A stretch of 8,256 nucleotides of DNA from Pyrodictiaceae archaeon (GCA_027046525.1 JALTYD010000273.1:1-8256); one strand, 5' to 3'; numbered from the stretch's first letter, positions 1-6,174 are shown. Program-made: numbers and translations. Notes: a model not told the origin generated them from the letters alone.

Positions 1-1
1 A

Positions 2-382
2 CTAGTAGAAGTTCTAGGTGAGTGTCTAGAGAAAAGTAGAGATAACTTATACGTCATCGGAGGCCAGATACAGACACCTAGTCACTACGACCAGCAGGTT
101 ACAAGGAGGATAGAGAAAATAATAGACTATAGTAGAGTCTGGAGAGCTGCTCTCGAGTATGTATCGAAGTTCCCCCGCTGGGTACTTAGAGATCCACAGA
201 AGTTCTATAAGTATGTATACGAGCCTGTGAGAGATAGTTTCCTAGGAGACCTAGTAGAAGAGGGAAGAGTGAGAGAACCACAGAAAGTATTAGAGAAACT
301 TAGAGCTCTAGAGAAAGCTTCTAGACGTAGTAGAGAACTGGGACTGGATAGATTCATTAGAGAGAATAAAAGAGGTTCCTAG
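2..382 (+). CDS. C-terminal fragment of an unrecognised protein (5' end outside window)
   Basis: The frame beginning at base 2 is open from the window edge to a TAG at 380-382, giving 126 residues with no start visible, so the gene begins upstream. Codon use (AGA arginine, CTA leucine, GTA valine) matches the neighbouring genes, which supports real coding. The fragment has a short hydrophobic strand ending in Gly-Gly (YVIGGQIQ, about residues 18-25), then a helical, aromatic and charged stretch (residues about 30-85, including SRVWRAALEYVSKFPRWVLR), and ends in an Arg/Lys/Glu-rich, probably helical tail. I see no membrane segment, metal-binding cluster or nucleotide-binding motif. I do not recognise the family. 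The tail suggests a soluble, possibly nucleic-acid- or protein-binding C terminus, but that is inference only. The following gene starts 137 bases downstream with its own TATA-like element, so the two need not share a transcript. Confidence 0.72.
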   Translation, partial: LVEVLGECLEKSRDNLYVIGGQIQTPSHYDQQVTRRIEKIIDYSRVWRAALEYVSKFPRWVLRDPQKFYKYVYEPVRDSFLGDLVEEGRVREPQKVLEKLRALEKASRRSRELGLDRFIRENKRGS

Positions 383-402
383 CTTAGTCTCCCTACGTAG
401 TA

Positions 403-415
403 TAGATGTCATCTA
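403..415. repeat. 13-bp palindrome upstream of the DUF401 promoter
   Basis: TAGATG-T-CATCTA is a perfect inverted repeat with six-base arms and a one-base centre. It lies 20 bp after the stop of the partial gene and about 20 bp before the TATA-like box at 430-442. It could be a regulator site for the downstream transporter or be chance in this CTA/TAG-rich DNA. Confidence 0.25.
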
Positions 416-429
416 CCTAGCCATATCTA

Positions 430-442
430 TATCTATTTATAG
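430..442 (+). promoter_or_regulatory. TATA-like box for the DUF401 transporter
   Basis: TATCTATTTATAG contains TTTATAG, the best archaeal TATA-box match in the 137-base gap. A transcript start about 26 bp downstream would fall near 463-467 and leave a leader of roughly 55 bases. The assignment rests on sequence only. Confidence 0.35.
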
Positions 443-470
443 GGCTTGCTACAAGATAGAGTAAACCTAC

Positions 471-518
471 ATGGTGCTAGTAGAAGGCTGTATAGAGGTG
501 CTTGGGTGGATAGAGTAG
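471..518 (+). other. possible 15-codon leader ORF before the transporter
   Basis: ATG at 471 opens a 15-codon frame that ends in TAG at 516-518, one base before the TTG start of the transporter and in a different frame. The predicted transcript start (about 465) is so close that the frame would be almost leaderless. Ribosomes finishing it would stop on top of the TTG start, as in termination-reinitiation coupling. It may equally be chance; the peptide has no recognisable attenuator-like run of one amino acid. Confidence 0.2.
504..510 (+). promoter_or_regulatory. Shine-Dalgarno site supporting the TTG start at 520
   Basis: GGGTGGA lies nine bases before TTG 520 and matches the GGTG core that pairs with archaeal 16S rRNA. 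An in-frame TAG at 511-513 excludes any earlier start, so this site decides for the TTG. Confidence 0.55.
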
Positions 519-519
519 A

Positions 520-1716
520 TTGGCTCTACAGCTAGTCGCTTTTGCTATAGGCTATGCTGTTCTAGTTGCTGTATCTGCTAAGGGTCGTGGAGCAGTAGCT
601 GCTATTGCTAGTCTCATAGCAGTATATTCTATCTATGCTGTCTTCTTCCACGGCGTAGAGTCTCTCACTGGTTCTCTACTAGCATTAGGAGAGTGGAGTG
701 ATATACGTGTATTTATCTATATATTTCTTAGTCTCTTACTAGCAGGTATTCTGAAAGAAACTGGCCGTCTAGATATGCTTGTTGAGAGTATTAGTAGTAT
801 TGGGTGTCGTTTTAGTTTTGGAGCAGTACCAGCTATAATAGGTCTACTACCTATGCCTGGAGGTGCACTAGTATCTGCTGTTGCTATGAAGCGTAAGTAT
901 ATCGAGGAGTCAAGACTACCGCCTGAATGGGCTACGTATATGAATCACTGGTTTAGACATGTATGGGTACCAGCATGGCCTCTCTTCCAGAGTATAATTA
1001 TTACTTCTGCTATACTCGAAGTAGATCCTTCTGAGATAGTTATACGTACATGGCCAGCTAGTATAGCTGCAATACTAGGAGGTACTATTGTTGCTATCCC
1101 TATACTCTTGAAGTATACTTGTCCAGCTGGGGGTAGAGGAGGACTAGTACAAGCTATATGGCCTTTTATTCTACTAGCAGTTCTAGTATTTGGTGCAAAA
1201 CTCCCACTACTATATGCACTAGTAGCAACTCTACTCCTAACTACTATGGTAGTGAGACCATCAGTAGATAATATCAAGGGAGCTACAAAATTCGCATCTA
1301 AACCAGTAGTACATGCTATACTATTCGAAGCACTATTCCTCAAAGAACTACTACTAGCTACTGATGCTCCTAATGCACTATACGAAGCAGCTAGTAGTTC
1401 AGGTCTCCCAGTAGTACTTGTAACCTACCTGGTACCGTTCGTCCTAGGTTTATCAGCTGGTGGTGAGAACTTCTTTGCTGCAACAGCTATGCCTCTACTC
1501 AAAACATACCTAGTAGGTCCAGCTGGTATAGAGAGCGATCTCCTACTAGTAGCGTATACAGGTGGATTTCTAGGAGTAATGATATCTCCAGTACATCTCT
1601 GTATAGTTTTAACACTAGACTATTTTAGAGCTAATATGGCGAAAACAGTAGGACTAGTAGCAGCAGCTACACTAGCAACAACACTGATAGTACTAGCAGC
1701 AACACTACTACTCTAG
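520..1716 (+). CDS. DUF401 family membrane protein (ion-transporter superfamily, predicted permease)
   Basis: A 398-residue, strongly hydrophobic protein with about 10-12 predicted membrane segments from residue 2 to the last residue. Motifs I associate with the DUF401 family are present: LPMPGGALVSA at residues 110-120 and NHWFRHVW at 142-149, plus a Gly/Pro-containing segment, GFLGVMISPVHLC, at 349-361 that resembles the re-entrant loops of the ion-transporter (IT) superfamily, to which gluconate and citrate permeases belong. It probably moves an organic anion or other small solute across the cytoplasmic membrane; the substrate cannot be read from sequence. It starts at TTG, directly behind an in-frame stop, with a GGGTGGA ribosome site. 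The length is normal for the family and nothing is broken. It converges on thrB with 26 bp between the stops; there is no evident functional link to threonine synthesis, though export or uptake of a related metabolite is possible. Confidence 0.85.
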   Translation: MALQLVAFAIGYAVLVAVSAKGRGAVAAIASLIAVYSIYAVFFHGVESLTGSLLALGEWSDIRVFIYIFLSLLLAGILKETGRLDMLVESISSIGCRFSFGAVPAIIGLLPMPGGALVSAVAMKRKYIEESRLPPEWATYMNHWFRHVWVPAWPLFQSIIITSAILEVDPSEIVIRTWPASIAAILGGTIVAIPILLKYTCPAGGRGGLVQAIWPFILLAVLVFGAKLPLLYALVATLLLTTMVVRPSVDNIKGATKFASKPVVHAILFEALFLKELLLATDAPNALYEAASSSGLPVVLVTYLVPFVLGLSAGGENFFAATAMPLLKTYLVGPAGIESDLLLVAYTGGFLGVMISPVHLCIVLTLDYFRANMAKTVGLVAAATLATTLIVLAATLLL

Positions 1717-1742
1717 GTGGTAGAGAAGACTAGTATAGAGAG

Positions 1743-2693
1743 CTAGTAGCTATCTATAACTCTAGCTGGACCTCCTACACGGGTGATAGTAGTAGTTACA
1801 GGTACTCCACACTCTCTATACGTCTTCTCTACTTCTCTAGCTACATATCTCCCCTGCCTAGAGTTTTCTACGAGAGCTATTAATGAAGGCCCTGCTCCAC
1901 TAAGAGCTACTCCATATGCACCTGCTTCTAGTACTGTCTTTTTTACTTCGTAGTAGCATGGAGTATACTGTGCACGTAGAGGTTCTATTAGCTTGTCTCC
2001 TGTCATTAATCTACCAGCTAGTTTGTAGTTCTGCTTGGCTAGAGCTAGTACCATAAGACCTAGTTTCTGCCAGTAGCTAGTAGCACTAGCTAGTTTTATA
2101 GATTCTGGGAGGATTCTCCTCATAGTATGTGTTTTTGCTGGAGGTGTACTAGTATCTGGTACTATGACTACAAACCATGCATCTAGTTCTATACTCTGTG
2201 CTTTAACACCTTCTAGAGTCTCAGCAACGACTACGAGACCTCCAAGTAGACTCGCAGCAACATTATCGTAGTGTGGTTGTCCAGCACTAGCTATTTCTCC
2301 ATACCCACTTGCTTCGAGTAGAATTCTATAGTCAATATCTACTCCTAGAGCACTAGTAGTAGCTAAGACTGCTGCTACTGCACTAGCACCACTACTACCT
2401 AGTCCTTTACCTGGTGGTACACCTTTGTATATCTTGATAGATACTGATACATCCTCTACACCTAGAATATCTAATAGCTTCTCCACAGCAATAGTAGCTG
2501 TATTTTGTCCTAGACTTATACTAGTAGAGAAGGGACCTTCTATTCTACTAATTTGTACACTCTTTTCTCCATACTCTAGTTCTACTTCTACAGTATCATA
2601 GAATACCTCTAGTGCTACTGCTACTGTATCGAATCCTGGGCCTAGATTAGCGCTACTCCCATAGGCTCTAGCTATAGCTACTCGGCGAGCCAT
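1743..2693 (-). CDS. thrB: homoserine kinase (GHMP kinase family)
   Basis: Phosphorylates homoserine to O-phosphohomoserine with ATP, the step before threonine synthase, in the cytoplasm. The 316-residue protein shows all three GHMP motifs: the N-terminal SSANLGPGFD at residues 13-22 (characteristic of homoserine kinase), the phosphate-binding loop PPGKGLGSSGAS at 93-104, and the C-terminal SGAGPS at 265-270. Length is typical. The ATG at 2693 comes two bases after the thrC stop (TAA, 2698-2696), and its GGTGG ribosome site lies inside the last thrC codons, so the two genes are almost certainly co-transcribed and translationally coupled, with thrC first. Codon use and CTAG density match the host-like neighbours. 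Other GHMP kinases (mevalonate, shikimate) are less likely because of motif 1 and the thrC neighbour. The stop is TAG at 1745-1743, facing the convergent transporter. Confidence 0.95.
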   Translation of the reverse strand: MARRVAIARAYGSSANLGPGFDTVAVALEVFYDTVEVELEYGEKSVQISRIEGPFSTSISLGQNTATIAVEKLLDILGVEDVSVSIKIYKGVPPGKGLGSSGASAVAAVLATTSALGVDIDYRILLEASGYGEIASAGQPHYDNVAASLLGGLVVVAETLEGVKAQSIELDAWFVVIVPDTSTPPAKTHTMRRILPESIKLASATSYWQKLGLMVLALAKQNYKLAGRLMTGDKLIEPLRAQYTPCYYEVKKTVLEAGAYGVALSGAGPSLIALVENSRQGRYVAREVEKTYRECGVPVTTTITRVGGPARVIDSY

Positions 2694-2695
2694 TG

Positions 2696-3919
2696 TTATC
2701 CACCAGCTATACCTACTAGGAGTCTAGCTAGCTCGTCTAGACTGTATACCTCGATGGTACTAGCTGAGTGTAGCTTCATAGAGCCTGGGTCTTTTAGTGC
2801 ATGGCCTGTAGCTATAACAACTACTCTACTCGATCTATCTATAGTTCTATTATCTACTAGTTTTAGGAATCCTGCAAAAGCAGCTGCTGATGAAGGTTCT
2901 ACTCCTAGTCCTACTCTACGAGCAATTATCTTCTGAGATTCTAGTATCTCTGAATCTCCTACTGTAGTGAATAAACCTCTAGATTCTCTTACAGCTATAA
3001 ATGCTCTACGCCAATTAACTGGTTTTCCTATACGTATTGCAGAAGCAATAGTTTCTGGTTCTTCGAACCATACTGGTTCTTCTAAGCCTCTACTCCAGGC
3101 TGTAGCTAGTGGAGATGCTCCTTCAGCCTGGACACCAACCATTTTCGGTAGTTTATCAGCTAGTCCCCACTCGTATAGTTCTTTGAATCCTTTCCATATA
3201 GCTGCTATATTACCTGCATTACCAACAGGTACTATAACGTAGTCGGGTACATAGCCTAGTTGGTCTACTATCTCGTATGCTACTGTCTTCTGTCCTTCTA
3301 GTCGTATAGGGTTGAAAGAGTTTAGTGGGTAGACAAGCTTGCCTAGTCTCTCTACTACTTCTAGTGTATAGTACATAGCTTTGTCGAAAGAACCTCTTAT
3401 TCTAACAATATATGCTCCGTGGAGAACTGTCTGTAGTAGTTTTCCCTCAGAGATATTCTTCTCTGGTAGTACTACTACTGCTCTGAGACCTGCACGAGCA
3501 GCATATGCAGCCATAGACGAAGCAGTATTCCCAGTACTCGCTGCTATAACTACTTGTGTACCTAGGTTCTTAGCGATAGTTATACCTATAGTCATTCCTC
3601 TATCTTTGAAAGACCCTGTAGGATTTGAGCCTTCGAATTTAATGTATACTCTAGTATCTTCTACTGGTACTAGTGGAGTTCCTCCTTCTCCTAGTGTAAT
3701 AGGCTTTACACTACTCGGGACTGGTAGAGCTTCGCGGTACCTCCATACACCAGTATGTCTTCTCCTCCAAGTACTCCAGCTGACGCTAGGGTTTTCGATT
3801 TTTATTTCTAGGAGATTTCTACACTTAGGGCATAGGAGGAGAAACGGGTTATACTCGTATATAGTATTGCAGTTTATACACTTCATATAGGTGTAAGAGT
3901 CGTCGAAGCTCATCACCAC
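2696..3919 (-). CDS. thrC: threonine synthase (PLP-dependent, zinc-ribbon N terminus)
   Basis: Converts O-phosphohomoserine to threonine and phosphate using pyridoxal phosphate. The 407-residue protein begins with a zinc-ribbon (C14, C17, C30, C33), common in archaeal threonine synthases. It then has LGEGGTPL at about 77-84, the lysine loop GSNPTGSFKDRG (97-108) with K105 as the expected Schiff-base lysine, ASTGNTASS at 127-135, and the phosphate-binding GNAGN at 233-237. These features exclude cysteine synthase and fit ThrC better than threonine dehydratase, as does the coupled homoserine kinase downstream. The start is ambiguous: GTG 3919, GTG 3916 and ATG 3913 are consecutive codons, and no Shine-Dalgarno site is correctly spaced. 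A short-leader or near-leaderless message is likely given the TATA box at 3961-3969. The GGTGATG at the start overlaps these codons. It is the first gene of the thrC-thrB operon, preceded by a palindromic operator-like element. Confidence 0.94.
   Translation of the reverse strand: MVMSFDDSYTYMKCINCNTIYEYNPFLLLCPKCRNLLEIKIENPSVSWSTWRRRHTGVWRYREALPVPSSVKPITLGEGGTPLVPVEDTRVYIKFEGSNPTGSFKDRGMTIGITIAKNLGTQVVIAASTGNTASSMAAYAARAGLRAVVVLPEKNISEGKLLQTVLHGAYIVRIRGSFDKAMYYTLEVVERLGKLVYPLNSFNPIRLEGQKTVAYEIVDQLGYVPDYVIVPVGNAGNIAAIWKGFKELYEWGLADKLPKMVGVQAEGASPLATAWSRGLEEPVWFEEPETIASAIRIGKPVNWRRAFIAVRESRGLFTTVGDSEILESQKIIARRVGLGVEPSSAAAFAGFLKLVDNRTIDRSSRVVVIATGHALKDPGSMKLHSASTIEVYSLDELARLLVGIAGG
2700..2704 (-). 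promoter_or_regulatory. thrB Shine-Dalgarno inside the thrC 3' end
   Basis: On the minus strand GGTGG encodes most of the last two glycine codons of thrC and lies six bases before the thrB ATG. This arrangement fits translational coupling of the operon. Confidence 0.6.
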
Positions 3920-3924
3920 TAAGA

Positions 3925-3949
3925 GTTCTTCGAGAACCTATTGGTTCTC
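3925..3949 (-). promoter_or_regulatory. overlapping inverted repeats at the thrC transcript start (candidate operator)
   Basis: Plus-strand bases 3932-3949 read GAGAACC-TATT-GGTTCTC, a perfect repeat with seven-base arms. The adjoining 3925-3937 reads GTTCT-TCG-AGAAC, a perfect repeat with five-base arms that shares the middle AGAAC. Three alternating half-sites (GTTCT, AGAAC, GTTCT) thus lie between the TATA box and the start codon, where the transcript start is expected (about 3936-3940). A bound regulator there would block transcription of thrC-thrB. If part of this is transcribed, the two hairpins would exclude each other because they share an arm. Position and symmetry are seen; regulation by threonine or another ligand is inference. 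Confidence 0.5.
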
Positions 3950-3960
3950 ATGTTTTCTAC

Positions 3961-3969
3961 TTAAAAATT
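3961..3969 (-). promoter_or_regulatory. TATA box of the thrC-thrB operon
   Basis: The minus strand reads AATTTTTAA, a good archaeal TATA element, centred about 46 bp before GTG 3919. A start about 26 bp downstream leaves a leader of roughly 20 bases. Confidence 0.5.
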
Positions 3970-3974
3970 ACTCT

Positions 3975-4048
3975 ACATAGAAATTGTTCTACTCACGTAC
4001 AGCACCTAGTGTGTATAGCTATGTTAATTAAAAACATAGATATTGTTC
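3975..4048. repeat. 15-bp direct repeat pair in the thrC upstream region
   Basis: ACATAGAAATTGTTC (3975-3989) recurs as ACATAGATATTGTTC (4034-4048), 14 of 15 identical and 59 bp apart. Each copy is preceded on the plus strand by an AT-rich TTAAAAA-type run. Each ends in GTTC, the core of the half-sites in the operator-like palindrome at 3925-3949. Possible roles are paired regulator sites or a duplicated promoter upstream of thrC. Confidence 0.45.
4019..4039. repeat. AT-rich inverted repeat upstream of thrC
   Basis: CTATGTT (4019-4025) and AACATAG (4033-4039) are perfect seven-base arms around AATTAAA. The left part contains TTAATTAA. On the minus strand the segment includes TTTTTAA, so it could be a second, distal TATA element for thrC or a regulator site. 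It overlaps the second copy of the direct repeat. Confidence 0.3.
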
Positions 4049-4090
4049 CATGAAGCTGCTGATGTATTTACCAAGAGTGTATATATTTAG

Positions 4091-4330
4091 CTCAGTAGTG
4101 AGAAGAGATATACTGTTGCAAGTGATAGAGAAGAAGCATACAAGTCGACAGGAGCATCAATCAAGCTACATATAGTAACAAGAGACTTCTTCGAGAAAGG
4201 TATAGGAGGTTTGCAGACGAGGACAGGTTTGTTGAAGCCTGAGTCTGAGATCATAGCCTAGCTGTATGATGTGTGGCTTTACACAGTAGCAGAGCTAATA
4301 GTGATGATACCTCCTGGTGGTCTCTACTAG
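4091..4330 (+). pseudogene. relict reading frame of unknown origin, interrupted by TAG
   Basis: From 4091 (after a TAG at 4088-4090) a frame runs 56 codons to TAG 4259-4261 and then continues in the same frame for 22 codons to TAG 4328-4330. Both halves look protein-like: the first contains SIKLHIVTRDFFEKG and GLQTRTGLLKPESEIIA, the second LYDVWLYTVAELIVMIPPGG. There is no ATG near the start and no ribosome site I can support, so this is better read as the decayed 3' end of a gene than as a functional small protein. The family is not recognised. It sits directly ahead of the ATPase pair and may be debris from the same insertion or replacement event. It could also be chance open frame. Confidence 0.3.
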
Positions 4331-4375
4331 GGAGTATTATCTCTTTTTGTTTTGTCCATAGGTGTTAAGTAGGGG

Positions 4376-4386
4376 CTATGATATAG
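4376..4386 (+). promoter_or_regulatory. TATA-like element before the AAA ATPase gene
   Basis: CTATGATATAG is centred about 27 bp before GTG 4409, which would place the transcript start at or next to the start codon. That fits the leaderless first genes common in crenarchaea. Confidence 0.3.
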
Positions 4387-4408
4387 TTGGAGCTTGGGGC
4401 TGGAGTAA

Positions 4409-5773
4409 GTGCAGAAGAATAGCGTGCAGGTGTACCTCCGGGATTTTGGGCCTTTCAGAGATGCTAGTATAGATGTCAGACCTCTAACGATACTAGTAGG
4501 TAGGAACAGCGTTGGTAAGTCTATGCTACTACAGCTAATCTGGTCTCTAACCACAGTTATGCCTGATTTAGAGAAGCTCGTAGAGCAGGCTTCCAGAAGG
4601 GGGGCAGACGAGATCGCTGAGAAGATCCTAGAGGCTGTCAAGGAGGGCAGTAATGTTGAAGACTACTTTAGGAAACTAGTAAAGCTGTACATCGAGGCTC
4701 TACCTGACTCACTAGCTAGTGGTTTTGGAGAAGCTCTTAGAAGAGTATTTGGTACTAGGCTAGTCGAGGTGGTGCGTGAGGGTAGTGAGAATGCTGTTGT
4801 AGGTATTAAGACTCCTAGAGCACAAATAGAGTTTGTGGTTAGTGGTGAGGAGGTTAGAGTTAGTAGGCATGAACCGTATTCCGAGTTTCTAAGTCGTATT
4901 AAAGTTCTCGTCCCGCAGTCGGGAAGGCTTAGAGTAATGCTCGGTGAGAGAATAGAATATGATAATATTTTAGCTAGTCTTGGTAATTTAGTAGAGGCAT
5001 TAGTAAGCACGTTAGTTACGTATATTTTTGATGCTTATGGGCTGTTCTTAGCTGAATCAGTTTCAACACTATTACCTGATAGCCGTGCTGGTGTCTCTAG
5101 GATACTACTTAAGCCATATACAACTACACGTTTACTTCGAGACATCTCCTATGCAGACGAGCACTATAGAGATACCTACTTCATGCTTATCGAATCACTT
5201 GATAAAGGAGACGTCGATGCCAGGCTACTAGAGCCTCTCTTGAACGAACTTGGATGTAGAATGCATGTAGCATGGGAGAGTGGAGTTTACACTATGTACA
5301 TTGATACATGGAGTGGTAAGAGGCTTACAGTAGCTAGAGCTCCTTCTGGTATACGTGAGACATTAATAGTAGCTCTTGCTCTTTCGTCCCGTAGCTCACC
5401 CCGATTCGTGTTTGTAGAGGAGCCTGAGGCTCATCTCCATCCTAGAGCGCAGAGAGTGCTTGTAAGGCTTATCGCAAAAGCTGTCAATACGCTTGGGAAG
5501 ACTGTTGTGCTATCTACGCATAGTGATTACATACTCTATACTGTTAGCAATCTAATAATGCTCTCTAGTACGCAGGAAGCACACAAACTAGGATTCGAAG
5601 AAGACGAGATTCTCAACCCGAAGAACGTCGCAGTATACCTTGTTAGAGCTGATCCTAAGAGCAGGAGTGCTGTTGTAGAAAAGCTAGATGTGACTAGCGA
5701 GGGAGTCTCCGAGGAGGAGTTTGCTAAAGTAGCTGAAGAGCTTGCTGAAGAGAGAGCTAAGATACTGGGATAG
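4409..5773 (+). CDS. AAA/ABC-type ATPase, OLD-like (AAA_15/AAA_21 type) without TOPRIM domain
   Basis: A 454-residue soluble ATPase. The N-terminal strand and loop LRDFGPFRDAS (10-20) lead into Walker A, GRNSVGKS (31-38). The C-terminal half carries a signature-like APSGIRE (311-317), Walker B with paired glutamates in FVFVEEPEAHLHP (333-345), and an H-loop STHSDY (369-374, H371). This is the SMC/RecF/OLD-type ABC ATPase core, with a helical insertion (about 50-310) and no zinc hook. Unlike OLD nucleases or GajA, nothing after the H-loop resembles TOPRIM; the protein ends in an acidic helical tail (about 430-454). Such proteins dimerise head to tail on ATP and drive a partner, often a nuclease in phage defence or repair. 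The small gene behind it is the obvious partner. An in-frame TAA at 4406-4408 fixes the start at GTG 4409 or later (GTG 4424, 4430). CTAG is rarer than in neighbouring genes, suggesting acquisition. Confidence 0.85.
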   Translation: MQKNSVQVYLRDFGPFRDASIDVRPLTILVGRNSVGKSMLLQLIWSLTTVMPDLEKLVEQASRRGADEIAEKILEAVKEGSNVEDYFRKLVKLYIEALPDSLASGFGEALRRVFGTRLVEVVREGSENAVVGIKTPRAQIEFVVSGEEVRVSRHEPYSEFLSRIKVLVPQSGRLRVMLGERIEYDNILASLGNLVEALVSTLVTYIFDAYGLFLAESVSTLLPDSRAGVSRILLKPYTTTRLLRDISYADEHYRDTYFMLIESLDKGDVDARLLEPLLNELGCRMHVAWESGVYTMYIDTWSGKRLTVARAPSGIRETLIVALALSSRSSPRFVFVEEPEAHLHPRAQRVLVRLIAKAVNTLGKTVVLSTHSDYILYTVSNLIMLSSTQEAHKLGFEEDEILNPKNVAVYLVRADPKSRSAVVEKLDVTSEGVSEEEFAKVAEELAEERAKILG

Positions 5774-5776
5774 CTC

Positions 5777-6160
5777 TTGGCTATTATAAGAGTAGATCTA
5801 GAAGAACTTGCAAAGAAGGAGAAGTGGAGATGGAGGCATGCTGATTACCTACTCGTAGACTCGTGTAGGAGCATCGTTGTTGTTGTAGAGGAGACGAGTA
5901 GAGCTAAGATAGATGATGTAGAGAAGCTTAGTATCACTATAGAGGCTATTAGACAAGGCCGTGTTAGACAGCTACCCAGCTCTAGCCCGTCTAGAGTAGT
6001 AGCTGTTATACACACTGAGAGGAGAGTAGACTCTATGATTTATAGGCTCTTAGTGACTCGGTCTAGGAGAGGTGTTGTGTATCGTGTAGCTAGCTGCAAG
6101 AGTAGGCTAGAAGGAGTTCTTAGAGAGCATGGTCTCCGCATCGACGAGGAATGTACTTAG
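5777..6160 (+). CDS. small alpha/beta protein paired with the AAA ATPase, family unknown
   Basis: A 127-residue basic protein that I do not recognise. The visible pattern is a charged N-terminal helix, a strand (YLLVDS, 24-29), a strongly hydrophobic strand ending in acidic residues (SIVVVVEET, 32-40), a helix (DDVEKLSITIEAI, 46-58), another strand (RVVAVIHTER, 73-82) and a C-terminal basic region with C107 and C126. The spacing D28...E38-E39-T40...K44 loosely recalls the D...ExK core of PD-(D/E)XK nucleases, but the lysine position is threonine, so nuclease activity is only a possibility; an adaptor or regulatory subunit is equally open. It follows the ATPase stop by three bases in the same reading frame. 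TTG 5777 has GGGA (5767-5770) six bases ahead. Tight coupling implies the two proteins act together. No HNH, TOPRIM or membrane segment is visible. Confidence 0.78.
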   Translation: MAIIRVDLEELAKKEKWRWRHADYLLVDSCRSIVVVVEETSRAKIDDVEKLSITIEAIRQGRVRQLPSSSPSRVVAVIHTERRVDSMIYRLLVTRSRRGVVYRVASCKSRLEGVLREHGLRIDEECT

Positions 6161-6174
6161 TCAAAGCTTCTATT

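Larger units (their letters stand above)
3950..4408. other. 459-base stretch without an intact gene
   Basis: The left part (3950-4050) is AT-rich and carries the thrC promoter elements and repeats. The middle (4091-4330) holds a protein-like frame with an internal TAG. The right part has a T-rich run, TTTTTGTTTT at 4344-4353, that could act as an archaeal U-tract terminator for anything transcribed rightward. It also has a TATA-like CTATGATATAG at 4376-4386, centred about 27 bp before GTG 4409, which could serve a leaderless ATPase transcript. No RNA gene, intact transposase or terminal repeats were seen. Confidence 0.5.

Noticed and set aside
945..1343. 132-codon minus-strand open frame inside the transporter gene
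   Set aside because: It is antisense to a well-supported membrane protein, lacks a ribosome site and has no protein-family features; it is a shadow of the real gene.
3381..3890. 169-codon plus-strand open frame opposite thrC
   Set aside because: It overlaps the zinc-ribbon and PLP-lysine regions of thrC on the other strand; its composition is that of an antisense shadow.
4259..4261. TAG in the relict frame as a recoded (pyrrolysine) codon
   Set aside because: TAG is the normal stop here, the frame has no start, and the protein is not a known pyrrolysine-containing family.
4301..4307. GTGATGA resembling a C box of a C/D small RNA
   Set aside because: No D box (CTGA) or internal D'/C' pair follows within the usual 50-60 bases.
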